A DNA stretch of 64,000 nucleotides from RGDT01 sp964630925. Its GTDB lineage: Bacteria > Planctomycetota > Planctomycetia > Gemmatales > Gemmataceae. This document shows, one piece after another, positions 40,482 to 48,742 of this stretch; position 1 is the first letter of the stretch; every line of letters starts with the position of its first letter. Under the pieces are notes generated by a model. That model was not told the DNA's origin. It saw only the letters and a program-made list of their open reading frames with translations, and did not search any database. Location: assembly GCA_964630925.1 (NCBI GenBank), contig CAZVZK010000004.1, positions 62,001 to 126,000 on the forward strand, given 5' to 3'. Made by a program: the position numbers and the translations under genes.

Positions 40482-43421
40482 ATGCACACCACCGCCGGGT
40501 ATGAGGACCGCCTTGACGAGGTCATCGCCGCCTACCTGCGCGGCGGATCCGGCCGCGACGAGCTGATCGCCGCCCACCCCGACCTCGCCGGCGAATTACG
40601 ATCCTTCTTCAAGGACCAGGACATGCTCGGGCGCATGGCCGCCCCCATCCGCGCCGCCATGCCCGCCCGCTGGCCCGACTCCATCGGCCCCTATCAGATC
40701 CTCGGCGAGATCGCCCGCGGCGGCATGGGCGTCGTCCTCCGCGCCCGCCACACCCACCTCGGCCGCCCCGCCGCCATCAAGCTCCTCCTCGCCGGCAAGC
40801 ACGCCTCCGCCGACGACCTCGCCCGCTTCCGACGTGAGGCGCACGCGGCCGCGAGCCTCGACCACCCGAACATCGTCCCCCTCCACGAGGTCGGCGAGCA
40901 CGACGGCCTGCCCTACCTCGTGATGAAGCAGATGGCCGGCAGCCTCGCCGACGCCCTCAATCGCGGCGAATTCAAGCCCTGCCCCGCCGCCGCACGCCGC
41001 GCCGCCTCCCTCGTCGCCCTCGTCGCCAGGGCCGTCCATCACGCGCACTCGCGCGGGGTCCTGCACCGCGATCTGAAGCCGGCCAACGTCCTCCTCGACG
41101 CCGACGGCTCGCCAGCCGTGAGCGACTTCGGCCTGGCCCGCCGCGCCGACGCCCCCGGCTCGACCGCGTCCGGCGCCATGCTCGGCACCCCGGCGTACAT
41201 GAGCCCCGAGCAGGCCGCCGGCCGCACCCGCGAGGTGTCCGTCCTCAGCGACGTGTACGGCCTCGGCGCCATCCTTTACGAGCTGCTCACGGGCCGCCCG
41301 CCGTTCACCGGCGGCTCGGCCATCGAGGTGCTGCGCAAGGTGCTGGACGAGGAGCCCGCCCCGCCGCGCTCGTTCGCACCAGCGGTCGGCGCCGCGCTGG
41401 AGACCATCGTCCGCAAATGCCTCGACAAGACGCCCTCGCGCCGCTACGCCTCCGCCCTGGCGCTGGCGGAGGACCTGGAACGTTGGCTGGCCGGAGAGCC
41501 GATCCTGGCCAGGCCAGCGGGCCCGCTGGAGCGCGCGTGGCGATGGGCGCGGCGGCACCCCACGGTGGCGCTGTTGTCGGCGCTGCTCTTGACGGTGGTG
41601 GCGGCGGGTGTGGCCCTGGTCACGCACGAGTGGCTGCGGGCCGAGGGCGCCCTCGATCTGGTGAAGAAGGAGCGCGACGCCGCCAAGGCGGCCCTGGCGC
41701 AGGCCGGCGTCGCCCGCGCCGCCGCCGACGAGAGCGCACGCCAGGCGAAGAAGGAGCGCGACGCCGCCAACAAGGCCCGCGCCGAGTCCGACGAGAGCTT
41801 CAAGCAGGCCCACCAGGCCGCCAACGACTTCCTCGTCGCCTTCAGCAAGGAGATCGCCCGCATGCCGGGCACGCACGCCCTGCGTCAACAGCTCCTGCGG
41901 CTGGCCCGCGCCAACCTGGAGGAATTCATCCGCCGCCGCGCCGGCGACCCGCGCCTGCGCCGCGAGCTGGCCGACACCCACGTCAGCCTCGCCCAGCTCA
42001 CCGGCGGCACCGGCGACCGCCGGGCCGCCCTGGGCTCATACCGCGAGGCACTCGCCATCTACCGCGCCCTGCACGCGGACGCCCCGTCCGACCTCGTCGT
42101 CCGCCGCAAACTCGCCGCCACCCTGGTGAACCTCGCCACGGTGCAGGACACGGCGCCCGGCATCGAGACGCGCCGCGAGGCGTTGGAGGTGTACCGCCAC
42201 TTCCTCGCCGAGGCCCCCGACGACCCCGATCTGGTGTCAGGCCTGGCGATGACCGTCGGCAACCAGGGGTCCGCCCTGATGTCCTGCGGCAAGATCGACG
42301 AGGCCGAGGCGATGATCGTGGAGGCGATCCAACGGCAGACCGATCTGGCGGAGAGGACCCCGGGCAGCGCCCTGTACTGGAAGGAGATGACCGGCTCGCT
42401 GCACAACTACGCGGTCCTCTTGAGCCGGCGGGGCGACCGCCTCGGGGCGTTGTGGGCGCACCAGCGCTGCGCGGCTTACAGGTACTGGCTCGTCACGCTG
42501 TTCCCCGACGACCACGGGATGAGGTGCGCCCTCGCCGCGACGTACCACAGCATCGGCCTGTCCTTGCAGCACCTCGGCCAGTCCGCCGAGGGGAACGTCG
42601 GCCTCGACGCCGCACTCGACCTGCGCCAGAAGCTCGCCGCCGAGAACCCGCTCGTCGTCCGCTACCAGGCGGACTTCGCCGCCAGCCTGTCGTCGCGTGG
42701 CGTGGCCCGCAACGCCACCGGGCGGCGCGACGAGGGGCTGAAATACTTCCACCAGGCCCGGCAGATCCTGCAAGCACAGGCGGACGCCGACAGGAGCGAC
42801 CTCGGCCTGCGTCACCAGCTCGGCGAGATGTGGTTCAACATCGGGGCCACGCACGGGGCGCTCAAGCAGCGCGTGCAGGAGGGTGACGCCTTCGAGAAGG
42901 CGCTCGCCGTTCAGCAGCCGCTGGTGGACGCCGACCCGGAGAACGCCGAGTTCCGCCACGGCCTCAGCCGCACCCTCAACAACCTCGGCCTCAACTACGG
43001 GGTGCGCCGCCGCGACGACGCCGCCGTCCCGATCCTGGAGCGGGCCGTCGCCAGCACGGCCCTCCTGTTGAAGCGGACGCCGGGGTCGGCGGCCAACAAG
43101 CAGCTCATGAACAGCCACCTGGGCCTGCTCGCCCTGTCGCTGGGCCGCCTCGGAAAGCGCGAGGCGTCCCTCGACGCCACGGCCCGACGGGCGGCCCTGT
43201 GGCCGGACGACGCCGAGCAGCAGTTCCGGGCGGCCCGCGAGGCGGCGCGGCTGTTGCCCGCCGACGACGAGGCGCTGGGCCGCCGAATCGAGTCGAGGGC
43301 GCTGGAGTTCTTGCGCCGCGCGATAAAATGCGGGTTCACCGACAAGGCCCGCCTGCGCGGGACGCCCGAATTCGCCCCCCTCCGGGGGCTGCCTGATTTC
43401 GAGAGCCTCTTCCCCGTCTGA
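40482..43421 (+). CDS. Membrane Ser/Thr kinase with C-terminal TPR repeats, partner of ECF sigma
   Basis: 979 aa. The N-terminus (1-60) is a short helical ECF-associated segment. The kinase domain (about 68-345) has ARGGMGVVLRA, AIKLLLAG, HRDLKPANVLL, intact DFGLARR and GTPAYMSPEQA. A transmembrane helix (about 362-384; LLSALLLTVVAAGVALVTHEW) is followed by an Ala/Lys/Glu coiled coil (about 390-445) and TPR-like repeats to about residue 960, with many ALAIYRAL and YRHFLAEAP elements. The TPR part should be outside the cytoplasm. Position and class suggest it senses an envelope signal and phosphorylates the ECF sigma factor encoded 6 nt upstream. That link is inferred from gene order. Confidence 0.94.
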   Translation: MHTTAGYEDRLDEVIAAYLRGGSGRDELIAAHPDLAGELRSFFKDQDMLGRMAAPIRAAMPARWPDSIGPYQILGEIARGGMGVVLRARHTHLGRPAAIKLLLAGKHASADDLARFRREAHAAASLDHPNIVPLHEVGEHDGLPYLVMKQMAGSLADALNRGEFKPCPAAARRAASLVALVARAVHHAHSRGVLHRDLKPANVLLDADGSPAVSDFGLARRADAPGSTASGAMLGTPAYMSPEQAAGRTREVSVLSDVYGLGAILYELLTGRPPFTGGSAIEVLRKVLDEEPAPPRSFAPAVGAALETIVRKCLDKTPSRRYASALALAEDLERWLAGEPILARPAGPLERAWRWARRHPTVALLSALLLTVVAAGVALVTHEWLRAEGALDLVKKERDAAKAALAQAGVARAAADESARQAKKERDAANKARAESDESFKQAHQAANDFLVAFSKEIARMPGTHALRQQLLRLARANLEEFIRRRAGDPRLRRELADTHVSLAQLTGGTGDRRAALGSYREALAIYRALHADAPSDLVVRRKLAATLVNLATVQDTAPGIETRREALEVYRHFLAEAPDDPDLVSGLAMTVGNQGSALMSCGKIDEAEAMIVEAIQRQTDLAERTPGSALYWKEMTGSLHNYAVLLSRRGDRLGALWAHQRCAAYRYWLVTLFPDDHGMRCALAATYHSIGLSLQHLGQSAEGNVGLDAALDLRQKLAAENPLVVRYQADFAASLSSRGVARNATGRRDEGLKYFHQARQILQAQADADRSDLGLRHQLGEMWFNIGATHGALKQRVQEGDAFEKALAVQQPLVDADPENAEFRHGLSRTLNNLGLNYGVRRRDDAAVPILERAVASTALLLKRTPGSAANKQLMNSHLGLLALSLGRLGKREASLDATARRAALWPDDAEQQFRAAREAARLLPADDEALGRRIESRALEFLRRAIKCGFTDKARLRGTPEFAPLRGLPDFESLFPV

Positions 43422-43429
43422 GGTGACCC

Positions 43430-44188
43430 ATGGCGATCGAGATGACCTGCCCGAGCTGCGATAAGGGATACAGCCTCGCCGACTCGCAGCTCGGCAAGAA
43501 GGTTCGATGCAAGGGCTGCGACGAGACGTTCGTCGTCGAGGAGCCGCGCCGCGCCAGGCGGGGCCGCGACGATGACGACAGGGACAGGGATGACCGCCCG
43601 GGCCGCCGCGGCCGGGACGACGATGACGACAGGGGCCGCGACGACAGGGGCCGCCCATACCGCGGCCGGGACCGGGATGACGAGGATGACAGGGACCGTG
43701 ACCGGGACAGGGGCCGCGGCCGGGACTGGGATCGGGACGATGACGACGACGGCCGGCCGAAGCCGCGGCGGCGTTCGGGCGGCGGCTCGTGGCTGCCGCT
43801 GATCCTGGGCATCGGCGGCGGCGTGCTCGCGCTGGTGCTCATCATCGTCGTGGTGCTGTTCGCCACGGGCGGCCTCGGCTCGCGCGTCACGAAGGAGAAC
43901 TTCGCCAAGGTGAAGTCCGGCATGACCGAGGCGGAGCTGACGGCGATCCTGGGCACGCCGCGCGACGCCGGCAAGGACGCCGAGGACAAGCTCGACGCCC
44001 TGGGCGGCATCGCCGGCATGTTCGGCAAGAAGGTGCCGGCCATCCCGAGGCTCGGCGGCTTCGGGATCAAGGTCCTGGAGTGGCGGAGCGGCAACAACGT
44101 GATCCAGGCACACATCCAGAACGGCAAGGCGGCCCAGCTCATGGGCGTGTTCGTGAACAACGGCAAGGCCGAGTGGGAGATGAAGTGA
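43430..44188 (+). CDS. Zinc-ribbon, Arg-Asp-repeat, membrane-anchored SmpA-like protein
   Basis: 252 aa. The N-terminus (6-35) is an MJ0042-type zinc ribbon (CPSC and CKGC). Residues 42-108 are a low-complexity array of Arg and Asp with many RDDDD and DRD units, then a transmembrane helix (about 120-148; LILGIGGGVLALVLIIVVVLF). The C-terminal domain (about 155-250) has FAKVKSGMTEAELTAILG and LEWRSGNNVIQAHIQ, an SmpA/OmlA/BLIP-like fold. The ATG follows GAGGTGA. It begins 9 nt after the kinase and its end overlaps the next gene by 4 nt, in an apparent operon. A domain related to its C-terminal one occurs in the next gene. Confidence 0.82.
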   Translation: MAIEMTCPSCDKGYSLADSQLGKKVRCKGCDETFVVEEPRRARRGRDDDDRDRDDRPGRRGRDDDDDRGRDDRGRPYRGRDRDDEDDRDRDRDRGRGRDWDRDDDDDGRPKPRRRSGGGSWLPLILGIGGGVLALVLIIVVVLFATGGLGSRVTKENFAKVKSGMTEAELTAILGTPRDAGKDAEDKLDALGGIAGMFGKKVPAIPRLGGFGIKVLEWRSGNNVIQAHIQNGKAAQLMGVFVNNGKAEWEMK

Positions 44189-44589
44189 CGGCACGCGGCT
44201 GGGGCGTCGCCGCGGCCTGCCTGGCGGCACTGGCCCTGGCCGTCGCCTGGTCCTGGTCCGGGCGGGCGTCGGCGCGATTGACGGCGGAGAGCCTGGCGAA
44301 GGCCCGGCCTGGGATGGTGGAGGAGGAGCTGGTCGCCCTCCTGGGGCCGCCGCGCGACGTGACGGCGCTCTGGGACGGGGGCAGGTTGTCCGAGCTGCGG
44401 CGGGGGCTGGGTGCCGCCCTCGACCTGCCGGGCCGCAAGATCTCCGCCCTGCTCGTCGAGCGCCCGGTCCGTCTGCTGGAGTGGCGGTCGGGCGAGGACG
44501 AGGCCCTCGCGTTCCTGGAACACGGCGCCCTGCGCGCCATCGCCTGGCGCGTGAAGGGCCAGACGCAGGCACGCACCGCCAGGGAATAA
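44185..44589 (+). CDS. Small membrane-anchored SmpA-like protein, tandem paralogue
   Basis: 134 aa. The GTG start overlaps the stop of the preceding gene (GTGA), so translation is coupled. An N-terminal anchor or signal (GVAAACLAALALAVAWSW) leads to ESLAKARPGMVEEELVALLG and RLLEWRSGEDEALAFLEHG, which line up with the C-terminal domain of the upstream protein (FAKVKSGMTEAELTAILG and LEWRSGNNVIQAHIQNG). The pair is a tandem duplication: the upstream copy kept or gained the zinc ribbon and Arg-Asp array. The role is unknown; the fold is used in envelope assembly and inhibitor proteins. Confidence 0.8.
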   Translation: MTARGWGVAAACLAALALAVAWSWSGRASARLTAESLAKARPGMVEEELVALLGPPRDVTALWDGGRLSELRRGLGAALDLPGRKISALLVERPVRLLEWRSGEDEALAFLEHGALRAIAWRVKGQTQARTARE

Positions 44590-44652
44590 CGGGCCGTCGC
44601 CCGCCGGGCCGGGTACACTCCCTGGACACCGGCCAACCGCAGGAGGCGCACG

Positions 44653-46218
44653 ATGCCCGCCAGCTACGACGAGGTCCCCTACGACAGCTACCCCTTCCCG
44701 CAGTCGCACCCGGACCGCATCGCCCTCGTCGCCGCCCTCATGGGCCTGCCCTCCGCGCCCGTGGCCGCCTGCCGCGTGCTGGAGGTCGGCTGCGCCGCCG
44801 GCGGCAACATCCTGCCGATGGCCGACGGCCTGCCCGACTCCACCTTCGTCGGCATCGACCTGTCATCGAGGCAGATCGAGGAGGCACGCGCCGAGGCCGC
44901 CGCCCTGGGCCTCGCCAACGTCGAGCTGCGCTGCGCCGACATCGCCGACGCCGGGTCGGTGACCGGCGAGTTCGACTACATCGTGTGCCACGGCGTGTTC
45001 TCCTGGGTGAGCCAGCCCACGCAGGAGGCCCTCCTCGCCCTGTGCGGACGCCACCTGACGCCCGAGGGCATCGCCTACGTCAGCTACAACACGCTGCCGG
45101 GGTGGCGCATGCGCGGGGCGGTCCGCGACATCATGCAATTCCACTCTGCCCGCTTCACCGACCCGCGTCAGCAGGTCGAACAGTCCGTCAGCCTCCTCGA
45201 CTTCCTCGCCCGCGCCGGCGGCGAGGGGGCGCCGTTCACCGCCTTCCTGCGATCCGAGGCCGATTCTCTCCGCCGCGCCCACGGCTCGCACATCCTGCAC
45301 GACCACCTGGAGGAGCACAACGACCCCGTCTACTTCCACGAATTCCTCTCCCGCGCCGCCGCCCACGGCCTCGCCTACGTCGGTGAGGCCGACGTGCAGG
45401 CCATGATGCCGCCCGAGGGCCCGCCCGAGATCCGCCGCACGCTCGACATGCTCTCCCAGGGCGGGCAGGCGCACCTCGAGCAATACCTCGACTTCGTGCG
45501 CTGCCGCATGTTCCGCCAGACGGCCCTGTGCCGCGCCGGACGCCAGGCCGACTACACGGGGACGGCGGACCGGCTGGCCGGCCTCCACATCGCCTCGCCG
45601 GCCCGGCCCGCGTCGCCACGCCCCGACCTCCCCCCGGCGGAGGAGGCGTTCGATGGCCCCGCCGGGGTGCGCATCACGTCGCGCGAGCCGCTCATCAAGG
45701 CGGCGCTCACCATCCTGGCAGAGTCCTGGCCGGCCTCGCTGCCGTTCGCCGAGCTGTGCCGCCGGGCCCGCGAGCGTGCCGGCCCCGCCGCCGCCGACCC
45801 CGAGGGTGACGGCCGCCGGCTGGCGGAGACGCTGTGGCGGTTCTACGCCACGGCGGGGGTGCAGGCGCTCGACCTCTCGACGCGGCCCTACGCCGGCCCG
45901 GCGCGGCCCTCCGCGAGGCCGTCCGTCCGCCCCCTCGCCCGGCGTCAGGCGGCGCGTGGGCAGCGCCATGTCACGAATCTGCGCCACGACGCCGTGTACC
46001 TGAACGACTTCGAGCGTCAGGCGCTGCCGCTGTTCGACGGCACGCGGGACGCCCCGGGGCTCGCCGAGGCGCTGGCGGCGCTGGTGGCGTCGGGCACGTT
46101 GACCGTGCAGCAGGAGGGCAGGCCCGTGTCCGAGCCGGCGACGGTGCGGGCGGTGCTGAGTGTGGCCGTCGCCCGGCTGATCGCGCAATTCACGCGCCAG
46201 AGCCTGCTCGTCGGATGA
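44653..46218 (+). CDS. SAM-dependent methyltransferase with methyltransferase-regulatory domain
   Basis: 521 aa. The class I methyltransferase core is at about 10-165: VLEVGCAAGGNILPMA (motif I), FVGIDLSSRQIEEAR and DYIVCHGVFSWVS. A regulatory region (about 200-300) follows with LRSEADSLRRAHGSHILHDHL and NDPVYFHEFLSRAAAHGLAYV, and a C-terminal winged-helix-like part (about 335-520) includes QRHVTNLRHDAVYLNDFERQ. This three-part architecture is that of the methyltransferase-regulatory family, which includes rickettsial protein-lysine methyltransferases. Likely a cytoplasmic protein methyltransferase; its substrate is unknown. Confidence 0.88.
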   Translation: MPASYDEVPYDSYPFPQSHPDRIALVAALMGLPSAPVAACRVLEVGCAAGGNILPMADGLPDSTFVGIDLSSRQIEEARAEAAALGLANVELRCADIADAGSVTGEFDYIVCHGVFSWVSQPTQEALLALCGRHLTPEGIAYVSYNTLPGWRMRGAVRDIMQFHSARFTDPRQQVEQSVSLLDFLARAGGEGAPFTAFLRSEADSLRRAHGSHILHDHLEEHNDPVYFHEFLSRAAAHGLAYVGEADVQAMMPPEGPPEIRRTLDMLSQGGQAHLEQYLDFVRCRMFRQTALCRAGRQADYTGTADRLAGLHIASPARPASPRPDLPPAEEAFDGPAGVRITSREPLIKAALTILAESWPASLPFAELCRRARERAGPAAADPEGDGRRLAETLWRFYATAGVQALDLSTRPYAGPARPSARPSVRPLARRQAARGQRHVTNLRHDAVYLNDFERQALPLFDGTRDAPGLAEALAALVASGTLTVQQEGRPVSEPATVRAVLSVAVARLIAQFTRQSLLVG

Positions 46219-46296
46219 GGGCGAACGTCCCCCTCCGCCGTGTGTCCTCCCCACGCCGGCCCTCGGTGTGAGGCCGCCGGCGCGGAGGGCCTGGCG

Positions 46297-46953
46297 ATGC
46301 GGCGGAGCCCCTGGCCGGCGGACGCGGACATCCAGATCGCACTGAACGCCGTGTCGCACCGGCTGACGTGGCGGAAGGTGCGCCTCCTGGCCTGCGCCTG
46401 CGCCCGCATCGACTGGAAGTATCTGCGCGCCGAGGAGAGCCGCCGCGCCGTCGCCCTCGCCGAACGCTGGGCCGACGGCCTCGCGGATGATGTCCGTCTC
46501 ATGGACGCCTACGTCGGGGCGCGCGGCGCGGCCGGGCGATGGCCCGACCCCCGGCAGATGGCGGCCGCGACGGCGGCCGCCCTGGCCGCCGCCCACACGC
46601 ACGATCACCGCTCGCACGTCACCTACAGCGGAGCGCTGGGGGTCGCCTTGGCGGAAATGTCGCGTCTGGGCGCCCGGCCGGGCGGGTGCCGCTTCGTCCC
46701 GGTCCTGCGCGACATCCTCCCGCCGTCCGGCGGACGGCCGTTCGCGCCGCGCTGGCTCACGGCGGATGTGGAGGCCCTGGCGAGGCAGGCCTACGACGGA
46801 CGCGACACGGGCGCGGTGCCGATCCTGGGGGACGCCCTCGAGGACGCCGGGTGCGACTGGCCCGAGCTGTTGGCGCACTGCCGTGAGCCGGGCCGGCACG
46901 TCCGCGGCTGCTGGGCACTCGACGCGGTGCGCGGGTCGAGCGGCGCGGCGTGA
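46297..46953 (+). CDS. Gemmataceae-type conserved protein of unknown function, HVRGCWALD family
   Basis: 218 aa from the ATG at 46297, which follows GGAGG; upstream codons in frame do not resemble the family. Recognisable blocks are RKVRLLACACAR, AEESRRAVALAERWADG, WLTADVEALARQAYD and the closing ALEDAGCDWPELLAHCREPG with HVRGCWALD. The same set appears in the protein at 53726, and I associate it with large lineage-specific families in Gemmata-like genomes. No catalytic motif is evident. The composition suggests an all-helical protein with conserved Cys residues. Confidence 0.8.
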   Translation: MRRSPWPADADIQIALNAVSHRLTWRKVRLLACACARIDWKYLRAEESRRAVALAERWADGLADDVRLMDAYVGARGAAGRWPDPRQMAAATAAALAAAHTHDHRSHVTYSGALGVALAEMSRLGARPGGCRFVPVLRDILPPSGGRPFAPRWLTADVEALARQAYDGRDTGAVPILGDALEDAGCDWPELLAHCREPGRHVRGCWALDAVRGSSGAA

Positions 46954-46966
46954 GCCCGCAGACGTG

Positions 46967-46991
46967 GAGCACGCATCCTGGAAGCGTGCTC
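46967..46991. terminator. Hairpin downstream of the HVRGCWALD gene
   Basis: GAGCACGC (46967-46974) and GCGTGCTC (46984-46991) form a perfect 8-bp stem with a 9-nt loop, 14 nt after the stop codon. No T-run follows, so it may be a Rho-independent-like terminator lacking the usual tail or an RNA-stabilising hairpin. It may also be a dispersed hairpin repeat. Confidence 0.45.
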
Positions 46992-47102
46992 TACGACAAT
47001 CCAGCAGCGGTGCCGGATCGTGAGAGTGGCCGGGGCGCGGCGGGGCGGCGACAATAGCCGCTGCTCATGTTGACGCCCGCCCGCACCGGAGGGCGACCGC
47101 GA

Positions 47103-48068
47103 ATGACGGCCCTGCTGCTGTGCCTGATCTCCGCCGGCCCGCCGACGCCCTCGCCGCCGGTCAAGCTGCTCATCGCCTTCGCGTCGTACCGCGGCCGCAA
47201 GCTCCACCCGCGCGTCTACTTTTACGAGCACGACGGCGTCTCCTCCGGCAAGATCGTCGGCGGCATCGACCCGGTCAACCAGCGCAGCGATCATCAACCC
47301 AGGCTCAGCTCCGACGGCCGCTACTGCGCCTTCGCCGGCGAGCTGGAGAACCAGACGAGCCGCATCCACCTCTGGGACCGCAAGGAGAAGAAGACCGTCG
47401 CCGATCTGCCCAAACTCAACGACTCGCCCAACGCCCAGCTCGGGCCGGCGCTGTCGGGCGATGGCAAACTTCTGGCCTTCAGCGCATGGGAACGGCCCGC
47501 CGTCGCCATCCGATGGAATGTCCTGCTGTACGACGTGGCGGGCAAGAAGTTCCTCGACCTGCCCGGCCTCAACCGCGAGTCCCTCGACGCCCGCATGCCG
47601 GCCATCTCGGGTGACGGCCAATGGCTCGCCTACGCCCGCCTGCCCCGCGGCGGCATCGCCAGCACGGACATTCACCTCTACTCGCGCAAGGAGGGGAAGG
47701 AGGTCGCGGTGCCCGGGCTCAACTCCCGGCGCCTCGACATCGAGCCGAGCCTGAGTCACGACGGCGGGCTGATCGCGTTCGTCTCCGACCGCCCCGGCGG
47801 CAAGGGCGGACGCGACATCTACCTCTATGACCGGGCGACGGGGAAGATACTCGACCTGCCGGGCCTGAATTCGGCGGCGCAGGAGCAGTCGCCGTGCCTG
47901 TCGCCGGGCGGGCGGTTCATCGTGTTCGTGTCGGAGCGCATCAAGGGCGAGGGCGAGCGCGACATCTACCTCTACGACCGCACGGCGGGCCGCCTGCTGC
48001 CGACGCCTGGGCTGAATTCCAAGTCGGAGGACATCAGCCCGTGCGTCGTCGTTGTCGGGAAGGAATGA
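47103..48068 (+). CDS. Exported WD40-like PD40 beta-propeller (TolB-like)
   Basis: 321 aa from the ATG at 47103, which follows GGAGG and begins a signal-like segment (MTALLLCLISAG). The body is a set of repeats with the TolB/PD40 pattern: QPRLSSDGRYCAFAG, GPALSGDGKLLAFSA, MPAISGDGQWLAYAR, EPSLSHDGGLIAFVSDR and SPCLSPGGRFIVFVSER. Alternating with them are IYLYDRATGK-type strands. The protein probably binds a partner or ligand in the periplasm; no enzyme domain is attached. It is monocistronic. Confidence 0.85.
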   Translation: MTALLLCLISAGPPTPSPPVKLLIAFASYRGRKLHPRVYFYEHDGVSSGKIVGGIDPVNQRSDHQPRLSSDGRYCAFAGELENQTSRIHLWDRKEKKTVADLPKLNDSPNAQLGPALSGDGKLLAFSAWERPAVAIRWNVLLYDVAGKKFLDLPGLNRESLDARMPAISGDGQWLAYARLPRGGIASTDIHLYSRKEGKEVAVPGLNSRRLDIEPSLSHDGGLIAFVSDRPGGKGGRDIYLYDRATGKILDLPGLNSAAQEQSPCLSPGGRFIVFVSERIKGEGERDIYLYDRTAGRLLPTPGLNSKSEDISPCVVVVGKE

Positions 48069-48230
48069 AGGGGGGCGCGGTGCGGCGGGCCGGGTAGAGA
48101 GCGGTATCGAATTGCATCGAGCGCGGGAGGGGGCGGATTGTGGCATGATCGGGGCGTCGCCCGCCCTCACGGCTGCTAACGGCTGTTGACTGGCTGTCGG
48201 CTACTCAGGTCAGCTACGAAACGAAAACAG

Positions 48231-48261
48231 GGTCCGGGGGAGACTCTTTCTCCCCCGGGCC
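48231..48261 (-). terminator. Rho-independent terminator of csrA
   Basis: CCGGGGGAGA (48234-48243) and TCTCCCCCGG (48249-48258) pair perfectly with a 5-nt loop, and pairing extends about three more base pairs outward. On the minus strand the hairpin is followed by CCTGTTTTCGTTTCG, a T-rich tail. It lies about 50 nt after the csrA stop codon, reading in the csrA direction. Confidence 0.7.
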
Positions 48262-48306
48262 CTGGTGAGTTTGAGGATCGCGCCAACCGCGACGCCCCTG
48301 GGGCCG

Positions 48307-48504
48307 TCAGTGGCCGACGGCGGGCTGCGGCGGGGTGGCCTCGCCGCCGTTCTTCAGCGGCAGAAGCTCCTGGCGGTAGATCGGCACGTCGCGCGGGGCC
48401 TCGATGCCCAGGCGGATCTTCCCACGGTCGATGTCCACGACGGTGATGCAGATGTTCTCACCGATATAGATCTTCTCGCCGAGTTTTCGGCTCAGGACCA
48501 GCAT
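48307..48504 (-). CDS. csrA: Carbon storage regulator CsrA
   Basis: 65 aa, a standard CsrA. The first strand MLVLSRKLGEKIYIGENI and the RNA-binding C-terminal strand region GIEAPRDVPIYRQE are both present, with the key Arg near position 43. The dimer binds GGA motifs in mRNA leaders and controls translation or stability. Upstream on the minus strand a GGAGGG site lies 8 nt before the ATG. No fliW gene lies beside it. A hairpin plus T-rich tail downstream terminates the gene. A TAGAAT -10-like element is centred near 48552 but has no matching -35 at good spacing. Confidence 0.97.
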   Translation of the reverse strand: MLVLSRKLGEKIYIGENICITVVDIDRGKIRLGIEAPRDVPIYRQELLPLKNGGEATPPQPAVGH

Positions 48505-48742
48505 CTCGCTACCCTCCTACGAGCGGAGCATCGGTTGGCTTGCGTTTGTATTCTACCTCCACTTCCCGCCCGTGCTGTCAGGCCGGTGACATTTTCCCAC
48601 CCGGCGGGGGGGAGGCGGCGGCACAGCCCGCACGACGGCTACCGCAGGGCGCCGGGTGGACACCTGGCGGCCCATCTCGTATGGCCTTGACGTCCGCCGC
48701 AAGATAGGTTGGCGTCAGCGCCCCTTACCCGAGTGTGCCCCC

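Noticed and set aside
48550..48555. TAGAAT -10 box for csrA
   Set aside because: The nearest -35-like CTGACA is 20 nt away, too far for a confident sigma-70 promoter, so I did not list it as a feature.
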